A stretch of DNA of 64,000 nucleotides. Source: Solibacillus silvestris (lineage in GTDB: Bacteria > Bacillota > Bacilli > Bacillales_A > Planococcaceae). Location of the stretch: assembly GCA_001586195.1 (NCBI GenBank), contig CP014609.1, forward strand, positions 3,256,501 to 3,320,500, in the 5' to 3' direction. The position numbers were made by a program, and so were the translations under genes. This document shows positions 18,120-26,216 of the stretch, one piece after another. The notes below the pieces were generated by a model, which did not search any database, was not told the origin of the DNA, and saw nothing but the letters and a program-made list of their open reading frames with translations. Within the stretch, counting starts at the first letter, position 1. Every line of letters starts with the position of its first letter.

Positions 18120-19415
18120 ATGAATCAACTAGATCGCTCTAGTGTTTTTGAATTTATGATTGAAAAAATAGAAACCGGTCTTTGCGCTATTGACGAAAAT
18201 GGACGAGTCATCGTATACAACAAAAAAATGCGCGAGCTTACCGGTGAATCACTTGAACAAATTACACAACGCTTTTTATCACAGTCACTCGACTTTAACT
18301 TGGAGCAAAATATGCTGCAAAAAGTTTTAGCTTCAGGTCAAAGCTTCAAACATATTAAGCAAACGTTCTGGAATGCCCGTGATGAAGAAGTGACAATGAT
18401 GAATGACTATTATCCATATACCCTAAATGACGGTACGAAAATCGCCATTCAATTTTCCCGCGATATTACTCAGCAGGAATTTTTGATGGACCGTCCTCTA
18501 AGTCGTTACGGTGCTCCATTAACTTTTGATATTATTACTGCTGTTTCAAAATCAATGAAGCAAGTAATTCAGCAAGCTAAAATTGCCGCACTCGGTCGAA
18601 TTCCGGTTATGCTTGTCGGTGAATCCGGAACAGGGAAAGATATGATTGCAGAAGGTATTCATCATGAGCTTGCTGAAAAAAACGAACGCTTCATCACACT
18701 TATTTGCCGACGCAATGAAAAAACATTGCTCAATCAAATAGAAAAATATATTGCCGAGGAAAAAAACTATACGTTTTTTGCCGAGCGGATTGAATTTTTA
18801 TCAGATGAAGCACAGAACCGCATCGTGGAGCTTCTGGAAAAACATACCGAACGTAACCATGTCTTCATTGCAAGTATTGGTGAAGATCCGATTGACTTAA
18901 TCCAGAAAGGTCATCTGTCCAAAAACCTGTATTACTTATTTTCGAACTTAACAATACAAGTACCCGCACTCCGGGAGCGCCGTGAAGATATTAAGCCCTT
19001 CGTGGACGATTATTTTGCTCGCCGACGCATTGCTTATGGCAGCTCAGTTAAAGGATTAGCACCTGAAATCGAGGAAATTTTCCAGAACTACGACTGGCCT
19101 GGAAATTTAAAAGAACTTGAAGTTTTACTGGATGATATTAGTGCCTTACTAACAACAGAAGAATATGTGGAACTTATACATATCCCTGCATACTTCAAGT
19201 GGAAGCTCCAGCAAGCAGAGCCAACTGCCTCTGAACAGCAAAAATTATTCGATTTCTCCGAACAGACATTGCAGCCTCTTGATGAATATATGCGTAAAGT
19301 TGAGGACTATTATATTTCACACGCCTTACAGCTGAATGACGGAAATATTTCGCAGACAGCTAAAGCACTGGGCATTCATCGTCAAGGTTTGCAATATCGT
19401 CTAAAACGCAAATAA
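18120..19415 (+). CDS. PAS-AAA-Fis regulator of proline catabolism (RocR-like, degenerate)
   Basis: A 431-aa regulator with the domain order of sigma-54 activators: PAS sensor at about 5-120, AAA+ domain at about 135-350 and a C-terminal Fis-type helix-turn-helix (GNISQTAKALGIHRQGLQYRL). Walker A is intact (GESGTGKD). But the GAFTGA loop that touches sigma-54 is missing, and the Walker B region reads NYTFFAERIEFL instead of the usual GGTLFLDEI. The AAA domain is shorter than normal by about the length of that loop. It is therefore unlikely to activate sigma-54 promoters and may act like TyrR on ordinary promoters. No -24/-12 element was found near rocA. Confidence 0.75.
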   Translation: MNQLDRSSVFEFMIEKIETGLCAIDENGRVIVYNKKMRELTGESLEQITQRFLSQSLDFNLEQNMLQKVLASGQSFKHIKQTFWNARDEEVTMMNDYYPYTLNDGTKIAIQFSRDITQQEFLMDRPLSRYGAPLTFDIITAVSKSMKQVIQQAKIAALGRIPVMLVGESGTGKDMIAEGIHHELAEKNERFITLICRRNEKTLLNQIEKYIAEEKNYTFFAERIEFLSDEAQNRIVELLEKHTERNHVFIASIGEDPIDLIQKGHLSKNLYYLFSNLTIQVPALRERREDIKPFVDDYFARRRIAYGSSVKGLAPEIEEIFQNYDWPGNLKELEVLLDDISALLTTEEYVELIHIPAYFKWKLQQAEPTASEQQKLFDFSEQTLQPLDEYMRKVEDYYISHALQLNDGNISQTAKALGIHRQGLQYRLKRK

Positions 19416-19448
19416 AATTGGTAATATTTTGTATTAATTACCATTTAA

Positions 19449-19475
19449 GAGACCCGCTACTTGTGGGTCTCTTTT
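19449..19475 (+). terminator. Terminator of the PAS-AAA-Fis gene
   Basis: GAGACCC/GGGTCTC stem (19449-19455 with 19465-19471) followed by TTTT. Confidence 0.7.
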
Positions 19476-19488
19476 CCATTTTCCTTAG

Positions 19489-19505
19489 TGCAATATTTTA
19501 TTGCG
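19489..19505. promoter_or_regulatory. Proline-regulon operator copy 3 (proline dehydrogenase)
   Basis: TGCAATATTTTATTGCG: the arms TGCAATA and TATTGCG are an almost perfect inverted repeat around three bases. It is the best-formed copy of the shared operator. Confidence 0.65.
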
Positions 19506-19533
19506 TGTTTTATAAATGATGTTTTTTAGAGCA

Positions 19534-19547
19534 TGTAAACGTTTTAA
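19534..19547. promoter_or_regulatory. Candidate CcpA cre site
   Basis: TGTAAACGTTTTAA matches the cre consensus TGWAARCGYTWNCW at 13 of 14 positions. It lies between the operator and the proline dehydrogenase start, consistent with carbon catabolite repression of proline use. The rest of 19548-19716 is AT-rich; I see no other site there. Confidence 0.5.
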
Positions 19548-19716
19548 GAAAGTATTTCAGCAAAATTTTTTTGCTTTAAAAACCGTTGATATTTCTCACT
19601 TTTTCATCTAGCAAACATTAATCCTCTCAAATTCTATTTCCTTTTTTGAATTTTTTGTTTTATACTCTGCTCAATAACATTAAAAAACTTTTTTATTCGC
19701 AGGGGGACTATTTAAA

Positions 19717-20691
19717 ATGTCATTAAAAGATTTTTTTATCGCACTTTCAGAGAATCAAACATTAAATTCTGCAGCCCAAAAATACGGATTTAAGCTGGGG
19801 GCGCAAAGTGTCGTTGCAGGTACAAATATCGATGAAGTTATAGAAAGCATCAAGCATTTAAATGCACAGGGTATTTCTTGCACTGTCGATAATCTAGGGG
19901 AATTTGTGTTTGAGAAGTCTGCTGCGCTTGCTGCAAAAGAACAAATTTTGGCAGTAATCGAACGCATTCACAGTGAAAACCTGGATGCACATATTTCTTT
20001 AAAACCTTCTCAGTTAGGGTTGGATATTGATTTTGAATTTAGCTATGAAAATTTGAAAGAGATCGTTGCATTGGCAAATGAATATCAGATTTTTGTTAAT
20101 TTTGATATGGAAAACTATGCTCGTCTACACCCTTCATTTGAGCTATTGGAAAAGATCCATGCTGAATACGATAATGTAGGTACAGTTATTCAAGCATACT
20201 TTTTCGAGTCAGATGAAAATGTAGAACGTTTTAAAGATTACCGTTTACGTATTGTAAAAGGCGCTTACAAAGAAGATGAGTCTGTCGCTTACCAAAATAA
20301 AGCCGATATCGACCGCAAGTTTATCGAGCAGATTGAATATCATTTACTACATGGCAAATTCACTTCGATTGCGACACATGATCACAATGTAATTAATCAT
20401 GTAAAACAATTTGTCGATAAGCATAATATTCCTAATGATAAATTTGAGTTCCAAATGCTTTATGGCTTCCGCAAAGAAATGCAGTTGGGCCTTGCAAAGG
20501 AAGGATATAACTTCTGTACGTATGTACCATTTGGTAATGATTGGTACGGCTATTTTATGCGTCGTTTAGCAGAGCGCCCGCAAAACCTGACACTAGTTAC
20601 AAAACAAGTATTTACGAAAAAGACAAATACAATTTTAGCTGTTGCAGCAGGTGCATTTTTAGCCGGACGTATGTCTAAAAAGTATAGATAA
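19717..20691 (+). CDS. Proline dehydrogenase
   Basis: A 324-aa monofunctional flavin proline dehydrogenase (PutB/PRODH type), which oxidises L-proline to P5C and passes electrons to the quinone pool. The barrel motifs are present: LKPSQLG, IVKGAYKE, ATHDHNV, FQMLYGFR and the substrate-binding YVPFGNDWYGYFMRRLAERPQN region (RxxxER-type arginines). Family proteins usually end soon after this. Here a tail of about 35 residues adds a hydrophobic segment (TILAVAAGAFLAG) and a basic end, which could anchor the enzyme to the membrane. The start follows AGGGGG. Confidence 0.9.
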   Translation: MSLKDFFIALSENQTLNSAAQKYGFKLGAQSVVAGTNIDEVIESIKHLNAQGISCTVDNLGEFVFEKSAALAAKEQILAVIERIHSENLDAHISLKPSQLGLDIDFEFSYENLKEIVALANEYQIFVNFDMENYARLHPSFELLEKIHAEYDNVGTVIQAYFFESDENVERFKDYRLRIVKGAYKEDESVAYQNKADIDRKFIEQIEYHLLHGKFTSIATHDHNVINHVKQFVDKHNIPNDKFEFQMLYGFRKEMQLGLAKEGYNFCTYVPFGNDWYGYFMRRLAERPQNLTLVTKQVFTKKTNTILAVAAGAFLAGRMSKKYR

Positions 20692-20700
20692 GTACAGAAG

Positions 20701-20717
20701 CGCCATATTTTATTGCG
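20701..20717. promoter_or_regulatory. Proline-regulon operator copy 4 (putP)
   Basis: CGCCATATTTTATTGCG matches copy 3 at 15 of 17 positions and abuts a -35-like TTGACG (20718-20723). An extra half site TATTGCA lies at 20730-20736. This placement suits an activator that contacts RNA polymerase. A weak -10 lies near 20741-20748. Confidence 0.6.
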
Positions 20718-20781
20718 TTGACGACCATCTATTGCAACATGGTAAACTAGTCAAAAATTTATTATTAAGGGAGTTGTATTT

Positions 20782-22269
20782 ATGTCAGATTACAGTTATC
20801 AGTTGTTGGCCATTATTATTTATATGATTGTGATGCTCGGCATTGGCTGGTATGCTTTCCGGAAAACTAGCAACCTGACAGACTATATGTTAGGCGGACG
20901 TGGTCTCGGTGCTGCAGTAACAGCATTAAGTGCCGGTGCAGCGGATATGTCGGGCTGGCTATTAATGGGGCTTCCAGGTGCAATCTATTTATCGGGTCTC
21001 GTGGAAGCTTGGATTGCAATCGGTTTAACAGTCGGTGCATATTTAAACTGGTTACTTGTAGCACCTCGTTTACGTGTTTATACACAAGTAACAAAGGATT
21101 CTATCACGATTCCAAGTTATTTGGATAACCGTTTGCGTGACAACACGAAACTATTACGTATCGCATCGGGGATTATCATTTTAGTATTCTTTACATTCTA
21201 TGTATCTTCCGGAATGGTATCAGGCGGTAAGTTTTTTGAGAGCTCATTCGGAATGGATTACCATACAGGTCTTTTATTCGTATCGGCAGTAGTTGTTGCC
21301 TACACATTATTCGGCGGGTTTTTAGCTGTTAGTTATACGGATGTAATTCAAGGTCTTATAATGCTTGTTACATTAATTGCAGTTCCTGTTTTCGGAATCT
21401 TCTTAACTGGCGGTATTGGAGAAACGGTTGATTCTATTAAAGCAGTCGATCCGGAAATGTTCAGCCTTCTTCCTTCTACTGTAACAGCAACAGCTATTAT
21501 TTCTTCTCTTGCATGGGGGCTTGGCTATTTTGGCCAGCCACATATAATCGTGCGTTTTATGGCGATTTCATCTGTAAAAGAAACAAAAAGTGCGCGCCGT
21601 ATCGGTATTGGCTGGATGATTTTCAGTTTACTAGGTGCACTTGCAACAGCGTTGGTTGGTGTTGCATACTTCCAGCAGCAAGGTACGGAATTAAAAGATG
21701 CAGAAACGGTATTTATCGTATTAGGGCAGATTTTATTCCACCCGTTCATTGCAGGAATCGTACTTGCAGCAATTTTAGCAGCAGTTATGAGTACCATTTC
21801 ATCACAATTAATCGTAACTTCTTCAGCACTGATTGAAGACATTTATAAAGCTTTATTCAACAAAACTGCGACAGATAAACATTACGTATTTTTAGGTCGT
21901 ATCGCTGTACTTTTCGTATCTATTTTTGCGGCAATTGTTGCATGGAATCCGGAAAGCACAATTTTAGGATTGGTCGCATTCGCATGGGCCGGTTTTGGTG
22001 CAGCATTCGGTCCAATCATTTTACTTTCTCTGTTCTGGCGTAAGCTTACAAACTACGGAGCACTTGCCGGAATGGTTGCCGGTGCCGCAGTTGCATTCGT
22101 TTGGGGACGTACGGAAAGTTTAACGAGCATGCTTTATGAGATTGTACCAGGCTTTATCGCATGTTTAGTCGTTGCAGTCGTAGTGAGTATGTTGACATAT
22201 AAACCAAATGCGGAAATCGAAGAAGAGTTCAATGAAACACAACGTATTTTAAAAGAAGAGCAAAAGTAA
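20782..22269 (+). CDS. putP: Sodium/proline symporter PutP
   Basis: A 495-aa member of the sodium:solute symporter family with about 13 transmembrane segments and the PutP hallmarks DYMLGGR near residue 34, LSAGAADMSGWLLMGLPG (Na and proline binding in TM2), and MSTISSQLIVTSSALIEDI in TM9. It imports proline with Na+. It sits directly after proline dehydrogenase with a shared operator upstream, so it feeds catabolism rather than osmoprotection; OpuE has the same fold, so the gene name rests on context. Confidence 0.88.
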   Translation: MSDYSYQLLAIIIYMIVMLGIGWYAFRKTSNLTDYMLGGRGLGAAVTALSAGAADMSGWLLMGLPGAIYLSGLVEAWIAIGLTVGAYLNWLLVAPRLRVYTQVTKDSITIPSYLDNRLRDNTKLLRIASGIIILVFFTFYVSSGMVSGGKFFESSFGMDYHTGLLFVSAVVVAYTLFGGFLAVSYTDVIQGLIMLVTLIAVPVFGIFLTGGIGETVDSIKAVDPEMFSLLPSTVTATAIISSLAWGLGYFGQPHIIVRFMAISSVKETKSARRIGIGWMIFSLLGALATALVGVAYFQQQGTELKDAETVFIVLGQILFHPFIAGIVLAAILAAVMSTISSQLIVTSSALIEDIYKALFNKTATDKHYVFLGRIAVLFVSIFAAIVAWNPESTILGLVAFAWAGFGAAFGPIILLSLFWRKLTNYGALAGMVAGAAVAFVWGRTESLTSMLYEIVPGFIACLVVAVVVSMLTYKPNAEIEEEFNETQRILKEEQK

Positions 22270-22273
22270 TAAT

Positions 22274-22312
22274 AAAAACGGTATGATCTTTAATAAAGAC
22301 ATACCGTTTTTT
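22274..22312 (+). terminator. Terminator of putP
   Basis: AAAAACGGTATG pairs with CATACCGTTTTTT (22274-22285 with 22300-22312). Confidence 0.85.
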
Positions 22313-22350
22313 CAATACCAAAAAATAGATAATGTGATGGAGGTTATTTT

Positions 22351-23205
22351 ATGCAACTTGCACAACTATTCCCTTCCCTTAAAAGACATAGCACATATCC
22401 GATAACTCATAATTCAGCAACAACGATCTTTTTTGATTCAGCTGGTGCATGCTGGTATGAGATCGCGAAAAGCGAAATAACCGAACGAGATGCTTTAATG
22501 TTAAAGCATTTTTATCAAGAATGTAGTGAGCAAATGGATCCGTGGTTACTATTGTTAACACAAGGTGTAGTCCCGAAGCCTACAAATTATTCTCCTATTC
22601 GCATTTTACAATATTATATTACCAATGGTGCTGGGCAATTAAAGTACGCTATTGAGCTTTTCTTTATGAATGATGCTTATCTACTGGAAGCTGCTCCTCA
22701 TACTTTCTGGATTATTTTGTTTAAAGATTATACTCGAGAAGAGCTTGAAGGCTTTATGGCAATATTGGAAAATGACTTTTATTTGCATGGACAGCTTTTC
22801 ATAGGTCAATTGCTTCCGGTTTCTGAAATGCTGCATCATTCTTTCTTAACGGAGCAAAAAATATTTCAGTCCATTTTTGAACGGCAGCACCAAACGATTT
22901 ATACATTTTCTGAAAGCTTCTTAACTTTATTGCCATTACACTTGACTATGCCGTTGCAACAATATTTGCAGCATACATTGTTTAATAGTTTAAATGATGA
23001 AATGATTACTACCATTACAGCGCTATTTTCCCATAATGGAAATATGTCCTCTGCTGCGAAAGAATTACATATCCACCGCAATACCTTGTTATACCGTACA
23101 CAACGTTATTTTGAAGATACTACGTTGGATTTAAAGCGCAGTGATGACCTGCTATTAGCCAATTTAGCAGCCTTGTTGTATAAACTAACAAAATATCCCT
23201 TATAA
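22351..23205 (+). CDS. PucR/CdaR-type transcriptional activator (PutR-like)
   Basis: A 284-aa protein whose last 55 residues form the PucR C-terminal helix-turn-helix (GNMSSAAKELHIHRNTLLYRTQRYFE). The N-terminal 220 residues are not a recognisable known sensor. In B. subtilis the PucR-type activator PutR controls putBCP, so a gene of this type next to putP is the best candidate for the protein that reads the shared 17-bp operator. The alternative is the PAS-AAA-Fis protein 4 kb upstream. The start follows GGAGG. It has no copy of the operator in its own short leader. Confidence 0.7.
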   Translation: MQLAQLFPSLKRHSTYPITHNSATTIFFDSAGACWYEIAKSEITERDALMLKHFYQECSEQMDPWLLLLTQGVVPKPTNYSPIRILQYYITNGAGQLKYAIELFFMNDAYLLEAAPHTFWIILFKDYTREELEGFMAILENDFYLHGQLFIGQLLPVSEMLHHSFLTEQKIFQSIFERQHQTIYTFSESFLTLLPLHLTMPLQQYLQHTLFNSLNDEMITTITALFSHNGNMSSAAKELHIHRNTLLYRTQRYFEDTTLDLKRSDDLLLANLAALLYKLTKYPL

Positions 23206-23276
23206 TTTTAAGCACATTGCACAAAGGCAGCTCTCTTTTAATCTTTTATACTATAAAAAAGGGGGACTGGTTTTTT

Positions 23277-24359
23277 ATGTTAGATTTTGATCATCTTGTA
23301 AAACGTTATCCCGATGGCTATATAGCTGTTGAAAATTTTCATTTAAAGGTTGAACCTGGTGAATTTCTTGTACTTGTTGGTCCGTCAGGCTGCGGAAAAT
23401 CTACGACATTGCGTATGGTCGCAGGACTTGAAACGATTTCTGAAGGCGAATTGCGCATCGAGGGTAAACGAGTGAATGAAGTTGAACCAAAAGACCGCGA
23501 TATTGCAATGGTTTTCCAAAACTATGCTCTATACCCGCATATGAATGTGTACGATAATATGGCTTTTGGCTTGAAGCTGCGGAAATTCTCGAAAGATCAA
23601 ATTGATAAAAAAGTACGTGAGGCTGCAGCAATTTTAGGGTTATCGGATTTATTGGACAAGAAGCCAAAATCACTTTCCGGTGGCCAACGTCAGCGTGTTG
23701 CACTTGGCCGTGCCATTGTTCGTGATGCGAAGCTGTTTTTAATGGATGAACCGTTATCGAACTTGGATGCAAAACTTCGGGTACAAATGCGCTCTGAAAT
23801 TACAAAGCTCCATTATCGTTTAAATACAACGACTATATATGTTACGCACGATCAAACGGAAGCGATGACGATGGCTACACGAATTGTTGTAATGAAGGAT
23901 GGTGTCATTCAGCAAATCGGAACGCCGCGTGAAGTATACGATACACCTGAAAATGTATTTGTTGGCGGGTTTATCGGTTCTCCAGCTATGAACTTCCTTC
24001 GCGGGAATGTTGTAGGCGAATATTTTGAAATCGCCAATGAAAAAGTCCGCATTCCAGAAGAAAAATTAAATATATTAAAAGAACAAAACTATATTAACCG
24101 TGAAATTATTTTAGGTATCCGTCCGGAAGATATTCATGATGGCCATAAACAAGATTCAAGCAGTCTCGTTAAAACGAAAGTCCAAGTAAGTGAATTAACC
24201 GGTGCAGAAATGATTGTTTATGCGTCAATTGATGACCAGCAATTTGTAGGTAAAATACATGCAGATGCAGATGTAGCTATGGGGCAGGAGCTTTCACTTA
24301 ACTTCAATCTGGCAAAAGCTCACTTCTTTGATCCGGCAACAGAAATGCGGATTCGCTGA
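23277..24359 (+). CDS. msmX: MsmX/UgpC-type multi-sugar ABC ATPase
   Basis: A 360-aa ABC ATPase of the MalK/MsmX group. Walker A is GPSGCGKST, Q-loop AMVFQNYALYPHM, signature LSGGQRQR, Walker B LFLMDEPLSNLD, then a C-terminal OB-fold regulatory domain (ILGIRPEDIHDG). The true start is the M at 23277, after GGGGGA. MsmX in B. subtilis energises several carbohydrate importers that lack their own ATPase. The binding protein/permease set at 37.4-40.5 kb lacks one, so it is a likely client. Confidence 0.82.
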   Translation: MLDFDHLVKRYPDGYIAVENFHLKVEPGEFLVLVGPSGCGKSTTLRMVAGLETISEGELRIEGKRVNEVEPKDRDIAMVFQNYALYPHMNVYDNMAFGLKLRKFSKDQIDKKVREAAAILGLSDLLDKKPKSLSGGQRQRVALGRAIVRDAKLFLMDEPLSNLDAKLRVQMRSEITKLHYRLNTTTIYVTHDQTEAMTMATRIVVMKDGVIQQIGTPREVYDTPENVFVGGFIGSPAMNFLRGNVVGEYFEIANEKVRIPEEKLNILKEQNYINREIILGIRPEDIHDGHKQDSSSLVKTKVQVSELTGAEMIVYASIDDQQFVGKIHADADVAMGQELSLNFNLAKAHFFDPATEMRIR

Positions 24360-24375
24360 TAGTAAATAATTAGAA

Positions 24376-24408
24376 GAAGCAGTCAGGATTTTTTCTGACT
24401 GCTTCTTT
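24376..24408 (+). terminator. Terminator of msmX
   Basis: GAAGCAGTCAG/CTGACTGCTTC perfect 11-bp stem (24376-24386 with 24395-24405) with a short T tail. Confidence 0.75.
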
Positions 24409-24415
24409 CATAATT

Positions 24416-25276
24416 TTATAGCAGCGCAGCACCGATCAGTCCTGCATTTCCTTTATTTAAGCTTGCTTGTACTCTACCTTTTTTATGTTCAAAAAATGGT
24501 AAACTAAAATACTGGTCAACTAAACCTGAAATTTCATCCACAATTTGCGGATGATGATTCATAACTCCTCCGCCTAGTACGACAACATGCGGATCTGCTA
24601 ATAAAATGAAGCTGTGAATCTTCTGTGCGATTTCTTGCTGCCATTCATGTATGAGCGGCACGATGCGTTCATCCTTTTCATAGTAGCGTTCAAAAAATTG
24701 CTGTAATTTGCCTTCTTCATTTGTTTGCTGCTGTAATGTGTTTAATAAACCGGGTCCAGCACATACTTCTTCAAAATAGGCACCGGAGCCTGTTATTGAA
24801 AAACCGATTTCTCCGGGAATTCCGGCCCCTCTTAAAAATTTCCCCTCATGTATGATACAGCAGGCAATTCCTGTGCTAATGGTGACATATATGAATGTTT
24901 CTTTCTCAAAGTGACGTACTTTGTATTCTCCATTTGCTGCAGTCATCATATCCGTTTCCATAAAAACCTCAGCTTTCGAAAATGTCGTTTGAAGTCTTTG
25001 GACGAGCGGAAAATTACGCCACGGCAAGTTTTGCTGAAAAACTACAAGCCCCTGCTTTAAATCTAAAATTCCCGGTAAACCAACCGCTACTTTTATAACA
25101 TCCCCTTCTTCACCTTCCAGAAGCTTATGAAAACCTGAAATAATCGCCTCAAATAATGATTCAGACTGCTGGGGACTCTTAACTTCCATTTGCTTTATTA
25201 ATATTTCCGGCTGTTCTTGCTTCGATAAAGCAAGTGCTAATTTTGTCCCTCCGATATCAGCACTTAAAATCCACAT
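24416..25276 (-). CDS. ROK-family sugar kinase-like protein
   Basis: A 286-aa ROK protein. The N-terminal ATP motif DIGGTKLALAL (7-17) and the middle VAVGLPGILD and GAGIPGEIGF segments fit ROK sugar kinases. The zinc motif CxCGxxGCxE typical of the family is absent: the region reads GSGAYFEEVCAG. Zinc-free ROK members exist, but loss of the site leaves substrate (glucose, GlcNAc, ManNAc) open. It is the last gene of the minus-strand carbohydrate cluster and its ATG touches the stop of the GNAT gene before it, so they are co-translated. Confidence 0.75.
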   Translation of the reverse strand: MWILSADIGGTKLALALSKQEQPEILIKQMEVKSPQQSESLFEAIISGFHKLLEGEEGDVIKVAVGLPGILDLKQGLVVFQQNLPWRNFPLVQRLQTTFSKAEVFMETDMMTAANGEYKVRHFEKETFIYVTISTGIACCIIHEGKFLRGAGIPGEIGFSITGSGAYFEEVCAGPGLLNTLQQQTNEEGKLQQFFERYYEKDERIVPLIHEWQQEIAQKIHSFILLADPHVVVLGGGVMNHHPQIVDEISGLVDQYFSLPFFEHKKGRVQASLNKGNAGLIGAALL

Positions 25277-26215
25277 CTACTCCACCTGCTTTATAAAAAT
25301 TCCGTAGTCTTTCCAAATTGTATAGCCTAGCTTCTCATAAAAGACGATTAAATCCGTCCAATCAATAAAGAACGTCTCTTTACCACGTTGCTGCAAATAA
25401 TATTCTGCAGCTTCGATAACAGCTCTCCCTAAGCCATACTTTCTATAATCTTCATTTACCCCCAGTGGACCAATGCCACCTAATCGCTCAAACTGCTCTG
25501 CCCAATTATAGTTTGGCCCCTTCAAAGCACTATGTTCATCATTTATACGACAGAAGCCCACTATCTTGCCTTCCCATTTCACAACGACATAATCTCTCCC
25601 TGTACCTCCATGAGCGAAATAATCATGCGCTTCAAAAGTCCACCGCCCAGGGAATGACTGAGTCATAAAATCAATGAGTTGCTGTTGTTCTTCTTTTTCT
25701 AGTAAAACAAATTGAACATTCTTTTTTTCAGGCAGTGATAATGGTTCTGTTACGGTTTTTGTGAAGTCTACACTTTCGACAATTCGTTTATAGCCAAACT
25801 TCTCTGCAAACGTAATACCCTCCTGCTGATCAAGTGGGACTCCGCATAATAAGTGTCCTAAATCCCCGCCAAGCTGAATTTTCTTTATGCCGTTATTGAG
25901 AAGGGCCTGTTCTGCATAACGGTATAATTCGGTTCCAATTTTTTGCTGACGGTAATCCGGGTGCACAAGCAGCATTTGAATCCAGCCATGCTCCTTATTT
26001 AAAGAAACGCCATGTGTTTCATGCCATACTTTTGCAATGACGACACCGGCAATTTCCCCGTCTATTTCCTTTATCGCACTTCCTTCATGTAAAACATAAG
26101 GTGATTGCCAACTATTTTGCTCAAGCAAGCGATCTGATAACTTAAAGTCAGGTAGACAAATATTCCATAAGTCTACTACGTCCTTGTGAGATTCTTTTGT
26201 TACTGGCTTTAGCAT
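25277..26215 (-). CDS. Two-domain GNAT acetyltransferase
   Basis: A 312-aa protein with two GNAT folds. The first has the acetyl-CoA loop HPDYRQQKIGTELYRYAE at about 85-105; the second, near 255-280, has the related NEDYRKYGLGRAVIEAAE. The start used (26215) has GGGGGGAAATAGG before it and follows the FAD-oxidoreductase stop by one base. Duplicated GNATs in sugar clusters often acetylate amino groups of sugars, but the substrate is unknown here. Confidence 0.75.
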   Translation of the reverse strand: MLKPVTKESHKDVVDLWNICLPDFKLSDRLLEQNSWQSPYVLHEGSAIKEIDGEIAGVVIAKVWHETHGVSLNKEHGWIQMLLVHPDYRQQKIGTELYRYAEQALLNNGIKKIQLGGDLGHLLCGVPLDQQEGITFAEKFGYKRIVESVDFTKTVTEPLSLPEKKNVQFVLLEKEEQQQLIDFMTQSFPGRWTFEAHDYFAHGGTGRDYVVVKWEGKIVGFCRINDEHSALKGPNYNWAEQFERLGGIGPLGVNEDYRKYGLGRAVIEAAEYYLQQRGKETFFIDWTDLIVFYEKLGYTIWKDYGIFIKQVE

Positions 26216-26216
26216 C

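Noticed and set aside
23217-23276. Promoter TTGCAC/TATACT for msmX
   Set aside because: The spacer would be 24 bp, too long for a SigA promoter.
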